Assembly: GCA_017307865.1 (NCBI GenBank)
Contig: JAFKGE010000032.1
Coordinates: forward strand, 1-64,000
Length of the DNA: 64,000 bases
From: Burkholderiales bacterium
GTDB lineage: Bacteria; Pseudomonadota; Gammaproteobacteria; Burkholderiales; Burkholderiaceae_C
Direction of reading: 5' to 3'
The notes under the pieces are model-generated. The model saw only the letters and a program-made list of their open reading frames with translations, did not search any database and had not been told where the DNA came from. The number at the start of each line of letters is the position of its first letter. Within the stretch, counting starts at the first letter, position 1. Both the position numbers and the translations under genes were made by a program. Below, in pieces: positions 32,080-41,220 of this stretch.

Positions 32080-32480
32080 CCTTGCTTTTTCGCCTTCGCG
32101 CCGCCGCGGCGCTGCTGACCGGTGCGCTCGCCGCCGGCGCCGCGCTGGCCCAGTCCGCCCCCGCCGCGCCGGCCGCGCCCGCATCCGCGCCACCGGCCAC
32201 CGCCGCCCAGACGCCCGGCAAGGGCGAGGCGCAGGCGCTCAGGCTGTTCAAGCTGCTGGACGCCAACGGCGACGGCCGCATCTCGCGCGCCGAAGCCGAC
32301 GTGGCCATCCGCATCAAGCCCTCGCTGGCCGAGCTGTTCGAGCGCACCGACACCAACCACGACGGCTACCTGACGCAGGACGAAATCCGCGCCGAGGCCG
32401 CGCGCGCGAAGGCCGAGCGCCAGGCCCGCCGCGAGCGCGAGGCCGCTGCGGCCGGCACCGGCGCCATGTCGCGCCCGTAA
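32076..32480 (+). CDS. Secreted EF-hand calcium-binding protein
   Basis: This 134-residue protein has a signal peptide (residues 1-26, ending ALAQ), an Ala/Pro-rich linker (28-48) and two EF-hand loops: DANGDGRISRAE (62-73) and DTNHDGYLTQDE (92-103). Each has the expected Asp, Asn and Glu ligands. A charged helix follows (AARAKAERQARREREA). It is probably periplasmic and binds calcium. It overlaps the nucleotidase gene by 4 nt and precedes the DUF1800/DUF1501 pair; a functional link is not shown. Confidence 0.8.
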   Translation: MTLLFRLRAAAALLTGALAAGAALAQSAPAAPAAPASAPPATAAQTPGKGEAQALRLFKLLDANGDGRISRAEADVAIRIKPSLAELFERTDTNHDGYLTQDEIRAEAARAKAERQARREREAAAAGTGAMSRP

Positions 32481-32574
32481 AGTTTGTAAAGCCGGTCGGC
32501 GCGGCAGCGGCGGCGCCCGTTGGCAGGATCACACTGGGCGGCCGTTTTGCGGCACGCCCCGCGGGGTCAACACC

Positions 32575-34140
32575 ATGCCATCGTCTTCCCGTCTGCTGTC
32601 ACGCCGCCACGCGCTGCGTCTGGCCGCCTGGGGCGCCGCCGCCGTGGCGGCGCCTTGGGCCCGCGCCAGCAACCCGCCCGCAAACACCACCGACACCGCC
32701 GCCACCTGGCGCGCGCTCTCGCGCTTGGGCTACGGCCCCACGCCGGCGCTGATCGCGCAGGTGCAGCAGGCCGGCGGCGCGCAGGCCTGGGCGCTGTCCG
32801 CCATCGACGCCGCCTTCGCCGCCAGCCAGGCACCCATCCAGCTCGGCGGCCTGCCGGGCGACTTCGACGCCCCGCTGCCCGAAATCTTCGAGCGCACCGC
32901 GGCCGAGCGCAAGGCGCGGCGCGAACAGCGCGAGGCCAGGACGAACGCCGCCGAGACGCCCGCCGCGCCCGCGCCGACGATGACCGCGCCCGCCCCCACC
33001 GCGCCACCCGCGCCCGCGCCCTCGGCCCTGCGCGTCACCGAGCCCATGCGCTACATCGCCGCCGTGGCGCGCCAGTCCGCCGCCTGGAAGCTGCTGGCCG
33101 CCAGCCGGCCCGATCTGGAACACCCGCTGCTGGCGCGCATGAGCGAGTTCTGGTTCAACCACCTCAACGTCTCGATCGACAAGGGCACGGTGCGCCCCTT
33201 TGCCGGCCACTACCAGGCGCAGGCCATCCGCGGCCACGCGCTGGGCCGCTTCGAGCATCTGCTGCTGGCCAGCGCGCGCCATCCCGCCATGCTGTACTAC
33301 CTGGACCAGGTGCAGAGCGTGGCCGAGGGCACCCTGCAGGGCAATCAGCGCCGCGGCCTGAACGAAAACTACGCGCGCGAGCTGATGGAGCTGCACACCC
33401 TGGGCGTCAACGGCGGCTACACCCAGAGCGACGTGCGCGAACTGGCGCGCGTGCTCACCGGCTGGACGGTGGGCCCGCGCCAGCCCGACGGCTTTCGCTT
33501 TGCACCGCGCGGGCACGACACCGGCGTCAAGACCGTGCTGGGCCAGCGTTTTGGCGGCAACCCCGACCCGCGCACCGGCGAGGCCGAGGGCGTGGCGGCC
33601 ATCCGCATGCTGGCTGCCCACCCCGCCACCGCGCGCCGCATCGCGCTGCGCCTGGCGCAGTGGTTCGTGGCCGACGCGCCGCCGCCCGCGCTGGTGGGCG
33701 AGCTGGCAAGCAGCTTTCAGGCCAGCGGCGGCGACACCCGCGCCCTGCTGCGCACCCTGGTCGGCTCCAGCGCCTTCTGGGACCCGGCCCACAGCCTGTT
33801 CAAGACGCCCTACGACTACGCCAGCTCGGCCCTGGCCGCCACCGGCGGCCCGCAGGACGAGCGCGAAATCAACCAGACCCTGGGCCTGCTGCAAAACGCC
33901 GGCCAGGGCGTGCTGCGCTGGCCCACGCCCGACGGCTACAAGACCGACCGCGCCACCTGGCTGGCGCCCGAGGCGCTGACCCACCGCGCCGACTACGCGC
34001 TGGCACTGGCGCGGCGCCGGCCGGCAGTCGACTTCCTGGACGCCTTCATGCAGCCGGCCACGCTGCGCCAGATCGACGCCCAGCCGCCCGCCTTGCGCGC
34101 CGGCCTGCTGCTGGCCAGCCGAGAATTCATGTCGAAATAG
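32575..34140 (+). CDS. DUF1800 family secreted protein
   Basis: This 521-residue DUF1800 protein has an N-terminal twin-arginine-like signal (SRRHALRLAAWGAAAVAAPWARA). Family motifs are LSRLGYGPTPALI, EFWFNHLNVS, YLDQVQS, GLNENYARELMELHTLGVNGGYTQSDV and ELARVLTGWTV. An Ala/Pro-rich insert lies near residues 125-148. DUF1800 genes are nearly always next to a DUF1501 gene, as here (52 nt downstream). The pair has no settled function; export of a folded protein by Tat is inferred. Confidence 0.87.
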   Translation: MPSSSRLLSRRHALRLAAWGAAAVAAPWARASNPPANTTDTAATWRALSRLGYGPTPALIAQVQQAGGAQAWALSAIDAAFAASQAPIQLGGLPGDFDAPLPEIFERTAAERKARREQREARTNAAETPAAPAPTMTAPAPTAPPAPAPSALRVTEPMRYIAAVARQSAAWKLLAASRPDLEHPLLARMSEFWFNHLNVSIDKGTVRPFAGHYQAQAIRGHALGRFEHLLLASARHPAMLYYLDQVQSVAEGTLQGNQRRGLNENYARELMELHTLGVNGGYTQSDVRELARVLTGWTVGPRQPDGFRFAPRGHDTGVKTVLGQRFGGNPDPRTGEAEGVAAIRMLAAHPATARRIALRLAQWFVADAPPPALVGELASSFQASGGDTRALLRTLVGSSAFWDPAHSLFKTPYDYASSALAATGGPQDEREINQTLGLLQNAGQGVLRWPTPDGYKTDRATWLAPEALTHRADYALALARRRPAVDFLDAFMQPATLRQIDAQPPALRAGLLLASREFMSK

Positions 34141-34145
34141 CCTCT

Positions 34146-34180
34146 CGCGCCCGTCTGGCAAGCGCAGGCAGCTATTTATT
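34146..34180 (-). repeat. Dispersed GATAGCTG repeat, copy 7 (short)
   Basis: GCGCCCGTCTGGCAAGCGCAGGCAGCTATT fills most of the gap between the DUF1800 and DUF1501 genes, just before the ribosome-binding site of the latter. Confidence 0.55.
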
Positions 34181-34192
34181 CAGGAGCTAATC

Positions 34193-35419
34193 ATGAGTAC
34201 CCCGCTCTCCCGCCGCCACCTGCTGGGCGCCGCCGCCACGCTGGCGCTCGGCCCGCGCGCCTTTGCCCAGGCCGCGCCCGGCGCGCGCGGCGACGGCCGC
34301 CTGGTCGTCGTCTTTCTGCGCGGCGCGGTCGACGGCCTGTCGCTGTTCGTGCCCTGGTCCGACCCCGACTACACCCGCCTGCGCTCCAGCATCGCCCTGC
34401 CCGCGCCCGACGGCACGGATCAGGCCGCCATCAAGCTGGATGCGCGCTTTGCCCTGCACCCCGCGCTGGCCGAGCTGCTGCCGCTGTGGCAGCAGGGCCG
34501 CCTGGCCGTGATCCCCGCCGCCGGCTCGCCCGACCCGACGCGCTCGCACTTCGACGCCCAGTACTACTGGGAAACCGCGCGCCTGGGCCGCAGCGGCGAT
34601 GCGCCCGGCTGGCTCAACCGCCTCGCCGGCCTGGGCGGCAACGGCGGCGCGGTGCATGCGCTGGGCGTGGGCGAATCCAACCCGCGCATCCTCGAAGGCC
34701 GCGCCGAAGTCAAGCTGGTGGCCCACGGCAAGGCCGCGCAGCGCCCCGGCGCCCTGCAGAACGCCCAGGCGCGCGAGGCCCTGCTGGCGCTGTACGACGG
34801 GCAGGACAGCCTCTCCAAGGCCTTTCGCCAGGGCGCCGACAGCCGCCTGCGCACCGCGCAAGACCTCACGCGCGAGATGCAGGCCGCCGACAACGGCGCC
34901 GCCGCGCCCGCCCTGCTGGTGCAGGACGCGCGCAACCTGGGCACCCTGATGCGGCAAGAGCGCCGCCTGCGCATCGGCTTTCTGTCGGCCGGCGGCTGGG
35001 ACACGCACGCAAACCAGGGCGCCGTTGTCGGCCAGCTGGCCGGCAACCTGCGCAACCTGGGCGCGGCGCTGGCGCAGCTGGCGCGCGACTTCGACCAGCC
35101 GGGCGACGTGATCGTGATGGCCAGCGAATTCGGCCGCACCGCAGCCGAGAACGGCACCCGCGGCACCGACCACGGCCACGGCAACGCCATGTGGCTGATC
35201 GGCCCGGGCGTGGCCGGCGGCCGCTGGTGGGGCGAGTGGAGCGGCCTGGCCGCGGCCAACCTGCACGAGCAGCGCGACGTGCCCGTGCACCACGACTTTC
35301 GCGCCGTGCTGGCGCAGCTGCTGCGGCCCGGCTTCGGCCTCAGCGACAAGCAGCTGGCCGACGTGCTGCCCGACACGCGCTGGGATGCGCGGCTGGACGG
35401 CCTGCTGCAGCAGGCTTGA
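34193..35419 (+). CDS. DUF1501 family secreted protein (sulfatase-like fold)
   Basis: This 408-residue DUF1501 protein has a Tat signal peptide (SRRHLLGAAATLALGPRAFA). Motifs are LVVVFLRGAVDGLSLFVPW, SHFDAQYYWE, GGWDTHANQG and MASEFGRTAAENGTRGTDHGHGNAMWLIG, the last typical of the alkaline-phosphatase-like fold with His/Asp metal positions. CAGGAG precedes the ATG at 34193. It pairs with the upstream DUF1800 gene. Its stop is 1 nt from the stop of the convergent MgtC-like gene. Function is unknown. Confidence 0.87.
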   Translation: MSTPLSRRHLLGAAATLALGPRAFAQAAPGARGDGRLVVVFLRGAVDGLSLFVPWSDPDYTRLRSSIALPAPDGTDQAAIKLDARFALHPALAELLPLWQQGRLAVIPAAGSPDPTRSHFDAQYYWETARLGRSGDAPGWLNRLAGLGGNGGAVHALGVGESNPRILEGRAEVKLVAHGKAAQRPGALQNAQAREALLALYDGQDSLSKAFRQGADSRLRTAQDLTREMQAADNGAAAPALLVQDARNLGTLMRQERRLRIGFLSAGGWDTHANQGAVVGQLAGNLRNLGAALAQLARDFDQPGDVIVMASEFGRTAAENGTRGTDHGHGNAMWLIGPGVAGGRWWGEWSGLAAANLHEQRDVPVHHDFRAVLAQLLRPGFGLSDKQLADVLPDTRWDARLDGLLQQA

Positions 35420-36742
35420 TCAAGCCCCGCCCCGGCGCACCAGATCGATCACCTGCTCGACCCAGGGCTCGGCCCAGTGGCTGGCCAGCAGGCCCACCAG
35501 GCCGGCCGCGCCGACCGCCACCATCGACGCCGCCAGCGTGCGGATCAGCGGCCGGCTGCGCGTGCGCAGCACGAAGCTGAGGCTGAACACCAGGCTGGTG
35601 AACGAGGCCAGCACCGCGCCCACGCCGGCCGTGAAGGGCTCGATGTTGCCCTGCTCGGCCAGGGTGGCGGCGGCGGCCACCGCGCTGGCGCTGGACAGCA
35701 GGCCGCCCACCACGCTGACGACGTAGAAGCCCGCGTCGCCGAAGTGCCGCTGCGTGAGCGCCCCCACCACGTGCAGCACCAGGAAGATGGCGCCGTACTT
35801 GAGCGCCTGCGACAGCGAGAACGGCAGCTCCAGGTTGATCTCGGGCGTGGCCTCGGCCGGCGCGCCGCGGCGCTGGCGCATGCTGCTGAGCACCAGCGAC
35901 ACGCTGACCAGCGCCATCAGCCCGAAGGCCGACAGCGCCCCCACCAGCGCCTGCGGCGCCAGAATCAGCAGCAGCGTGGCATTGCGCGCCACCATGGCGG
36001 TGGTGGCCAGCAGGATGCCGCGGTAGGCTGTCGGCACGAAGGCGGCGCCCACCTCGCGCACGCGCTCGGACAGCTCGATGACGGTGAAGTTGCTGTTGAT
36101 CAGGCCGCCGAAGAAGCCCGACAGCTCGGTGCCGCGCGTGCCGTACATCTTCCACAGCACATAGTTGAAAAAGCCGATGCCGGCGATCAGGATCACCGTC
36201 ACCCAGGCGTAGCGCGGCTCGATCAGGTTGCCCGGCCCCACCGTGCCGGTGGGCAGCGCCGGGTAGATCACGATCGCCAGGATGGCCAGCAGCAGCGCCG
36301 AGCGGACCTCGCTTTCGGACAGGCCCATCGAGAAGTCGGCCAGCCGCTCCTTCCAGGCCAGCAGCGCGGTGGCGATCACCATCACCGCCGCCGGCGGCAG
36401 CGTGTGGCCCTGCCCACACAGGATGCCCGACATGCAGGTCACCAGCATCGCCGCCGAGGTGGTCAGCTCGGTGCCCTGATTGGCGCGCAGCGACGACAGG
36501 TTGAGCAGCACCGCCAGCAGGCCGGTGAGCGCCAGCGCCGCCAGCCCGTAGGCCATGCCCAGCGCACCGCCGATGGCGCCCAGCATGCCGATGAAGCCGA
36601 AGGTGCGCACTCCCGCCTCCTTGCCGCGGCGCTCGCGCTCCAGCCCGATCAGCAGGCCCAGCGCCAGCCCCAGCGCCAGCCGCATCAGGCTTTGCGCATA
36701 GGGCCAGTCGGCCTGCGGCAGGGTCAGGATCGGGTCGGGCAT
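35420..36742 (-). CDS. MgtC/SapB N-terminal domain and DUF4010 membrane protein
   Basis: This 440-residue inner membrane protein has an N-terminal MgtC-like domain (residues 15-140; MRLALGLALGLLIGLERERRGKEAGVRTFGFIGMLGA) with four helices, and a C-terminal DUF4010 domain with seven or more helices (GFFGGLINSNFTVIELSER, VVGGLLSSASAVAAAATLAEQG). Proteins of this fusion are widespread; roles in ion or small-molecule transport are suspected but unproven. It is convergent with the DUF1501 gene and divergent from the ABC exporter gene. Confidence 0.85.
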   Translation of the reverse strand: MPDPILTLPQADWPYAQSLMRLALGLALGLLIGLERERRGKEAGVRTFGFIGMLGAIGGALGMAYGLAALALTGLLAVLLNLSSLRANQGTELTTSAAMLVTCMSGILCGQGHTLPPAAVMVIATALLAWKERLADFSMGLSESEVRSALLLAILAIVIYPALPTGTVGPGNLIEPRYAWVTVILIAGIGFFNYVLWKMYGTRGTELSGFFGGLINSNFTVIELSERVREVGAAFVPTAYRGILLATTAMVARNATLLLILAPQALVGALSAFGLMALVSVSLVLSSMRQRRGAPAEATPEINLELPFSLSQALKYGAIFLVLHVVGALTQRHFGDAGFYVVSVVGGLLSSASAVAAAATLAEQGNIEPFTAGVGAVLASFTSLVFSLSFVLRTRSRPLIRTLAASMVAVGAAGLVGLLASHWAEPWVEQVIDLVRRGGA

Positions 36743-36860
36743 CGGCGGCGTGCGGGGCGGTATTTCGGATGGCGGGGTTTCAGTTCAGTATAGGCCGCGC
36801 CCGGCGCACCTTGGCGGGTCGCTACCATGCGCGCTGCCACCCACTCGTGAAAGTTTCCCC

Positions 36861-38678
36861 ATGATCTGGTTCGACAAACTGGCCCGCGTCCGGCGCTTCC
36901 TGCGTCAGGTGCTGCACCTGTCGGCGCCGTACTTCGGCTCCGAGGAAAAGTGGCGCGCGCGCGGCCTGCTGGCGGCCATCATCGCGCTGAACCTGGCCGC
37001 CGTGTACATGCTGGTGCTGCTCAACGAGTGGAACCGAACCTTCTACGACGCGCTGCAAAACAAGAACGCCGCCGTGTTCTGGACGCAGCTGGGGCGCTTC
37101 ACCTACCTGGCGCTGATCTTCATCGTCATCGCGGTCTATCGCTTCTACCTCACGCAGCTGCTGCAGCTGCGCTGGCGTGCCTGGATGACGCGCGACCTGA
37201 TGCGCCGCTGGCTGACCGACCATGCCTTCTACCGCATGGAGCTGGGCCGCTACGCCAGCGCCGCGCCCGCCGAGCCGGCCGACGTGACCCACCTGCCCGA
37301 GCCCGGCCAGCGCGTGCCCGACAACCCCGACCAGCGCCTGCAGGAGGACGTGAACCTGTTCACCGCGCAGACCGTGGGCCTGTCGATGGGCTTTCTGAAC
37401 GCGGTGGTCACCCTGGTCAGCTTCGTCGGCATCCTGTGGGGGCTGTCGGGCAACTTCGCCTTCCAGCTGGGCGGGCACGCCTTCGACATCCCCGGCTACA
37501 TGGTGTGGATGGCGGTGGCCTACTGCACCGTGGGCAGCGTGCTGACGCACTACATCGGCCGCCCGCTGATCGGGCTGAACTTCGAGCAGCAGCGGCGCGA
37601 AGCCAACTACCGCCACCACCTGGTGCGCGTGCGCGAATACAGCGAGTCGATCGCGCTGGACCAGGGCGAGGCGGTGGAAAACCGCAACCTGGACACGCGC
37701 TTCTCGGCCGTGCTGGCCAACTACCTGCGCCTCATCAACAAGCAAAAGCAGCTGGTGGCCTTTACCAACCTGTTCGGGCAGGCGGCCGTCGTCTTTCCCT
37801 TCATCGTCGCGGCGCCGCGCTTTTTCTCGGGCGCCATCCAGCTGGGCGAGCTGATGCAGATCGCCAGCGCGTTCGGCCAGGTGCAGGGCTCGCTGTCCTG
37901 GTTCGTCGACAACTACGACGGCCTGGCCGCCTGGCGCGCCACCACCGAGCGTCTGACCAGCTTCGAGGCCGCGCTGTCGCGCCCGCAGGGCGCGCCCAGC
38001 CGACTCGAAACCGTGCACGACGCCGGCGCCAACACCCTGGCGGCCGACGCGCTGACCGTGTCCCTGCCCACCGGCGCCACCCTGGTACAGGGCGCCACGC
38101 TGGCCATGCGCCCGGGCGAACACACCGTGCTGCAAGGCCCCTCGGGCAGCGGCAAGAGCACGCTGTTTCGCGCGCTGGCGGGCATCTGGCCCTGGGCCGA
38201 GGGGCGCGTGGCGCTGCCGGCGCACAGCATGTTCATTCCGCAGCGGCCGTACTTTCCGGACGGCAGCCTGCGCGACGCGCTGGCCTATCCCGAGCCGGCC
38301 GCCAACTACAGCGACGAGCAGCTGAGGCAGGCGCTGCAGGACGCCCTGCTGCCGCGCCTGGCCGAGCGCCTGGACGAGCGCGACAACTGGACGCAAAAGC
38401 TCAGCGGCGGCGAGCAGCAGCGCCTGGCCATCGCCCGCGTGCTGCTGAAAAAGCCCGCCTGGGTGCTGGCCGACGAGGCCACCAGCGCGCTCGACCCCGA
38501 GGCCGAGCGCACGCTCTACGAGCGCCTGCGCGCGCTGACCGAGCACGCCGGCGGCGCCCTGCTGTCGATCGCCCACCGCGCCAGCGTGGCGCAGTTTCAC
38601 CGGCGGCGCTGGCAGCTGGTGGCGCAGGGCGACGCGGCGCCGGCGCGCTATCGCATCGAGAGCAGTCCCGTCAGTTGA
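36861..38678 (+). CDS. SbmA/BacA-YddA type ABC transporter (fused permease and ATPase)
   Basis: This 605-residue half-transporter has an N-terminal SbmA/BacA-like membrane domain (about 1-380; LNEWNRTFYDALQNKN and LRWRAWMTRDLMRRWL are characteristic, then FVDNYDGLAAWRATTERL). The C-terminal ABC ATPase has Walker A GPSGSGKST (426-434), signature LSGGEQQR (from 514), and Walker B VLADEATSALD (Asp538-Glu539). The frame extends upstream, but the ATG at 36861 fits the family. Relatives move peptides, vitamin B12 or very-long-chain acyl compounds. The substrate here is unknown. Confidence 0.87.
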   Translation: MIWFDKLARVRRFLRQVLHLSAPYFGSEEKWRARGLLAAIIALNLAAVYMLVLLNEWNRTFYDALQNKNAAVFWTQLGRFTYLALIFIVIAVYRFYLTQLLQLRWRAWMTRDLMRRWLTDHAFYRMELGRYASAAPAEPADVTHLPEPGQRVPDNPDQRLQEDVNLFTAQTVGLSMGFLNAVVTLVSFVGILWGLSGNFAFQLGGHAFDIPGYMVWMAVAYCTVGSVLTHYIGRPLIGLNFEQQRREANYRHHLVRVREYSESIALDQGEAVENRNLDTRFSAVLANYLRLINKQKQLVAFTNLFGQAAVVFPFIVAAPRFFSGAIQLGELMQIASAFGQVQGSLSWFVDNYDGLAAWRATTERLTSFEAALSRPQGAPSRLETVHDAGANTLAADALTVSLPTGATLVQGATLAMRPGEHTVLQGPSGSGKSTLFRALAGIWPWAEGRVALPAHSMFIPQRPYFPDGSLRDALAYPEPAANYSDEQLRQALQDALLPRLAERLDERDNWTQKLSGGEQQRLAIARVLLKKPAWVLADEATSALDPEAERTLYERLRALTEHAGGALLSIAHRASVAQFHRRRWQLVAQGDAAPARYRIESSPVS

Positions 38679-38715
38679 GCCTTCTCAACGATCCATGACG
38701 CTGCGATTCAACTGC

Positions 38716-38735
38716 AGCGAGTGGAGCAACGGGGG
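38716..38735 (-). repeat. Fragment of the second dispersed repeat family
   Basis: GCAGCGAGTGGAGCAACGGG matches the end of the longer copies at 43098-43262 and 57008-57170. It sits between the convergent ABC exporter and PagL genes. Confidence 0.55.
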
Positions 38736-38747
38736 TGGTATTTCACA

Positions 38748-39329
38748 TCAAAATCGGTAGCGATACACCAGCTGCCAGAAGTTCATGCCCGGGTTGGGCT
38801 CCTTGATGCTGGCGTTGGACAGGTGCTGCAGGCGCAGCCCCAGGGTGTGGCGCCCCTGCTCGCCCCACTGCCAGCCCAGGCCCAGCTGGTCGGAGAACTG
38901 AAAGGCCGTGCTCAGCTCGTGCCCGGCCACGCGGGTGCGCGACAGCAGGCGCACGCCGATCGAGCCTTCCAGAAAAAACACCGCGCTGGAGCCGGCCAGC
39001 GGCCGCTCGAAGCGCAGCACGGGCGAATAGCCCAGCTCCAGCACATTGGGCGCATCGGGCACGCGCCACTGGGCCAGCTCGCCCTCGTGGCGCAGCATCA
39101 GGCGCCACTGCGTGCCCTGCCACAGCGGGTCGGGGCGCGTCCAGCCCAGCACCAGGCCGTACTTGTGCACGTGGTACTTGCCGCTGCCGGCCGTCAGGGC
39201 CAGATCCAGGCCCTGGGCCGCCTGCGCCGCGGGCGCCGTCAAGCCCAGCGCGGCCGCCAGCGCCAGCGCAGCGCCGACGGCCCAGCGCGGGCTGCGCGGG
39301 CATGAAATGTTGAATCGGTGAAAAAGCAT
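38748..39329 (-). CDS. PagL-like lipid A 3-O-deacylase (outer membrane)
   Basis: This 193-residue protein has a signal peptide (hydrophobic 19-36, ending AQA) and a small beta-barrel. The PagL active-site signature is present: His169 and Ser171 in RLQHLSNASIKEPNPG, with Glu177 as the likely third member. It ends in Phe (VYRYRF), the barrel-assembly signal. PagL removes the 3-O acyl chain of lipid A and so alters endotoxin and membrane properties. The gene is monocistronic on the minus strand. Family assignment is strong from the catalytic motif. Confidence 0.85.
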   Translation of the reverse strand: MLFHRFNISCPRSPRWAVGAALALAAALGLTAPAAQAAQGLDLALTAGSGKYHVHKYGLVLGWTRPDPLWQGTQWRLMLRHEGELAQWRVPDAPNVLELGYSPVLRFERPLAGSSAVFFLEGSIGVRLLSRTRVAGHELSTAFQFSDQLGLGWQWGEQGRHTLGLRLQHLSNASIKEPNPGMNFWQLVYRYRF

Positions 39330-39404
39330 GCGCCGCAGTATCCGACTGTGGCGCCTTTGCCGCTGGCGGGCGGCCGATTGCCGTATGCCAGTCCGGGGGT
39401 TTGC

Positions 39405-39926
39405 TCAACCGCCGCCGCGCATGTCCGGCCCATCCGGGTCGGGGCCGATCTCGCTGCGCTCCACGCGCATGTCGGGGTCGAAGTACACGTTGAAGGCCTT
39501 GGTCTCGCTGGGCGGCTCCAGGAACTTCCAGGTCCAGACGGTCTGGTTCTTGAGCGGCAGGGGCAGCTGCTGCGCGGGCTTGCCCAGCATGCGGCGCACG
39601 TCCTCCACGCCCTGGCCGGGCTGCACGCGGGCGAAGTTCTCGGGCGTCAGCACCTGGCGCAACGCGCTCATCTTGCCGTCGGCGCCGATGGTGATCATGT
39701 AGTTGCGCAGGCCGGCGGGCTGGCGGTTGTACTCGTAGGTCTTGGCGCCGCCGGCCTCGGGCCACACGCGCTCGGGCTGGCCGAAGCGCTGCACCACGTC
39801 GGCCTCGGTCGAGACGCCTTCCTCCAGTTCCTTGATGGCCTGCGGGTCGCAGGCGCCCAAGCCCAGGGTGGCGCCCAGCAGCGCGGCCAGGCCCCAGCGG
39901 TGGGTGCGGCGGGTGAGGTTTTTCAT
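39405..39926 (-). CDS. BamE/SmpA-like outer membrane lipoprotein
   Basis: This 173-residue predicted lipoprotein has a signal sequence ending LGLGAC (lipobox Cys26). An SmpA/OmlA-type fold follows (EGVSTEADVVQRFGQPERVWPEAGGAKTYEYNRQP), then a second similar repeat (VQPGQGVEDVRRMLGKPAQQLPL, NQTVWTWKF). This two-repeat form is a BamE relative found in Burkholderiales, not necessarily BamE itself. The ATG at 39926 matches the signal peptide start. The nearest upstream gene is divergent. Confidence 0.78.
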   Translation of the reverse strand: MKNLTRRTHRWGLAALLGATLGLGACDPQAIKELEEGVSTEADVVQRFGQPERVWPEAGGAKTYEYNRQPAGLRNYMITIGADGKMSALRQVLTPENFARVQPGQGVEDVRRMLGKPAQQLPLPLKNQTVWTWKFLEPPSETKAFNVYFDPDMRVERSEIGPDPDGPDMRGGG

Positions 39927-40021
39927 CGTGATCGGGCCCCGGTAAAATCGACAGAACGCGTTTGTAACGCACGGCGCCCGTGCCGCGCGCACGCCGCCCC
40001 TCGATTCAACCGTAAAAATCC

Positions 40022-40273
40022 ATGTCGCTCGCCAAGCTGTTCGCCCGCCCGCACTACACCTCCGAGGCCACCAATTTCATCCAGTCGCTCAAGCAGCAGC
40101 GCCCCGAGCTGGAGCAAAGCCAGCGCCAGGGTCGTGCGCTGCTGTGGGACAAGCGCATCGACCTGCAGCAGCAGGCCGACCTGCGCGCCGGGCGCGTGCC
40201 GCAGACCGCCTACGTCTACTACGCGTATGCGCCCAAGCCCGGTGCGCATCCCGACGCGCTCGACGCGGAATGA
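40022..40273 (+). CDS. DUF3460 family protein
   Basis: This 83-residue small protein is typical of betaproteobacteria. It begins LAKLFARPHYTSEATNFIQSLK and carries RALLWDKRIDLQQQADLRAGRVPQ, followed by YVYYAY. It is cytoplasmic and of unknown function. It is found upstream of scpA in this lineage, here by 28 nt, so probably cotranscribed with it. Confidence 0.8.
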   Translation: MSLAKLFARPHYTSEATNFIQSLKQQRPELEQSQRQGRALLWDKRIDLQQQADLRAGRVPQTAYVYYAYAPKPGAHPDALDAE

Positions 40274-40301
40274 GCGCCTGAGAGCCTGAGCCCGTCCGGG
40301 C

Positions 40302-41156
40302 ATGAGTACCCCCGACACCGCCGAGCTGCTGGCCGACGCCGGCAGCGCCACGCTGCTGCCCGACACGGTGGACCACGTGGCGGTGGCGCGCCTGTACGGC
40401 GAGCCGCTGTTCGCGCTGCCGCAGGATTTGTACATCCCGCCCGACGCGCTGGAAGTCTTTCTGGAGGCCTTCGAGGGCCCGCTGGATCTGCTGCTGTACC
40501 TGATCCGCAAGCAGAACTTCAACATCCTCGACATCCCGATGGCGGCGGTCACGCGCCAGTACCTCAGCTACGTCGACGAAATCCGCAGCCGCAACCTGGA
40601 GCTGGCGGCCGAATACCTGCTGATGGCGGCCATGCTGATCGAGATCAAGTCGCGCATGCTGCTGCCGCCGCGCAAGACGGCCGAGGGCCAGGAGCCCGAG
40701 GACCCGCGCGCCGAGCTGGTGCGCCGCCTGCTGGAGTACGAGCGCATCAAGCTGGCCGCCGCGCGCCTGGCCGAGGTGCCGCAGTTCGGCCGCGACTTTC
40801 TCAAGGCGCAGGTGTACGTCGAGCTGGCGCTCACGCCGCGCTTTCCCGACGTCGCGCTGGCCGACCTGCAGGGCGCCTGGGCCGACATCCTGAAGCGCGC
40901 CCGGCTGGTGCAGCACCACAAGATCTCGCGCGAGGAGCTGAGCGTGCGCGAGCACATGTCGATCGTGCTGAAAAAGCTGCAGGGCCGGCGCTTCGCCCCG
41001 TTCGAGGACTTGTTCGACCCCGCGCGCGGCGTGCCGGTGCTGGTGGTCACGCTGATCGCGCTGCTGGAGCTGGCCAAGGAGACCCTGGTCGAGGTGACGC
41101 AGGCCGAGGCCTACGCGCCCATCTATGTGCGGCTGGCCTTCATGCCGGCCGCGTGA
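40302..41156 (+). CDS. scpA: Segregation and condensation protein A
   Basis: This 284-residue kleisin subunit of the SMC-ScpAB condensin compacts and segregates the chromosome. It has the family start FLEAFEGPLDLLLYLIRKQNFNILDIPMAAVTRQYLSY and the helical AAEYLLMAAMLIEIKSRMLLPP. The C-terminal winged-helix region includes LLELAKETLVEVTQAEAYAPIYVRL. The first 45 residues are a non-conserved extension, common in Comamonadaceae. scpB is not adjacent. A dispersed repeat follows the stop. Confidence 0.9.
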   Translation: MSTPDTAELLADAGSATLLPDTVDHVAVARLYGEPLFALPQDLYIPPDALEVFLEAFEGPLDLLLYLIRKQNFNILDIPMAAVTRQYLSYVDEIRSRNLELAAEYLLMAAMLIEIKSRMLLPPRKTAEGQEPEDPRAELVRRLLEYERIKLAAARLAEVPQFGRDFLKAQVYVELALTPRFPDVALADLQGAWADILKRARLVQHHKISREELSVREHMSIVLKKLQGRRFAPFEDLFDPARGVPVLVVTLIALLELAKETLVEVTQAEAYAPIYVRLAFMPAA

Positions 41157-41163
41157 TGCTCAT

Positions 41164-41220
41164 CATCTGATAGCTGCTAGCGCTTGCTGCACGCCGGCCA
41201 GCGGCCAGTTTGGCTATAAA
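41164..41220 (+). repeat. Dispersed GATAGCTG repeat, copy 8
   Basis: CTGATAGCTGCTAGCGCTTG, then GGCCAGCGGCCAGTTTGGCT, lies between the convergent scpA and gpsA genes. The gpsA stop codon (41214-41216) falls inside its distal end. Confidence 0.75.
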
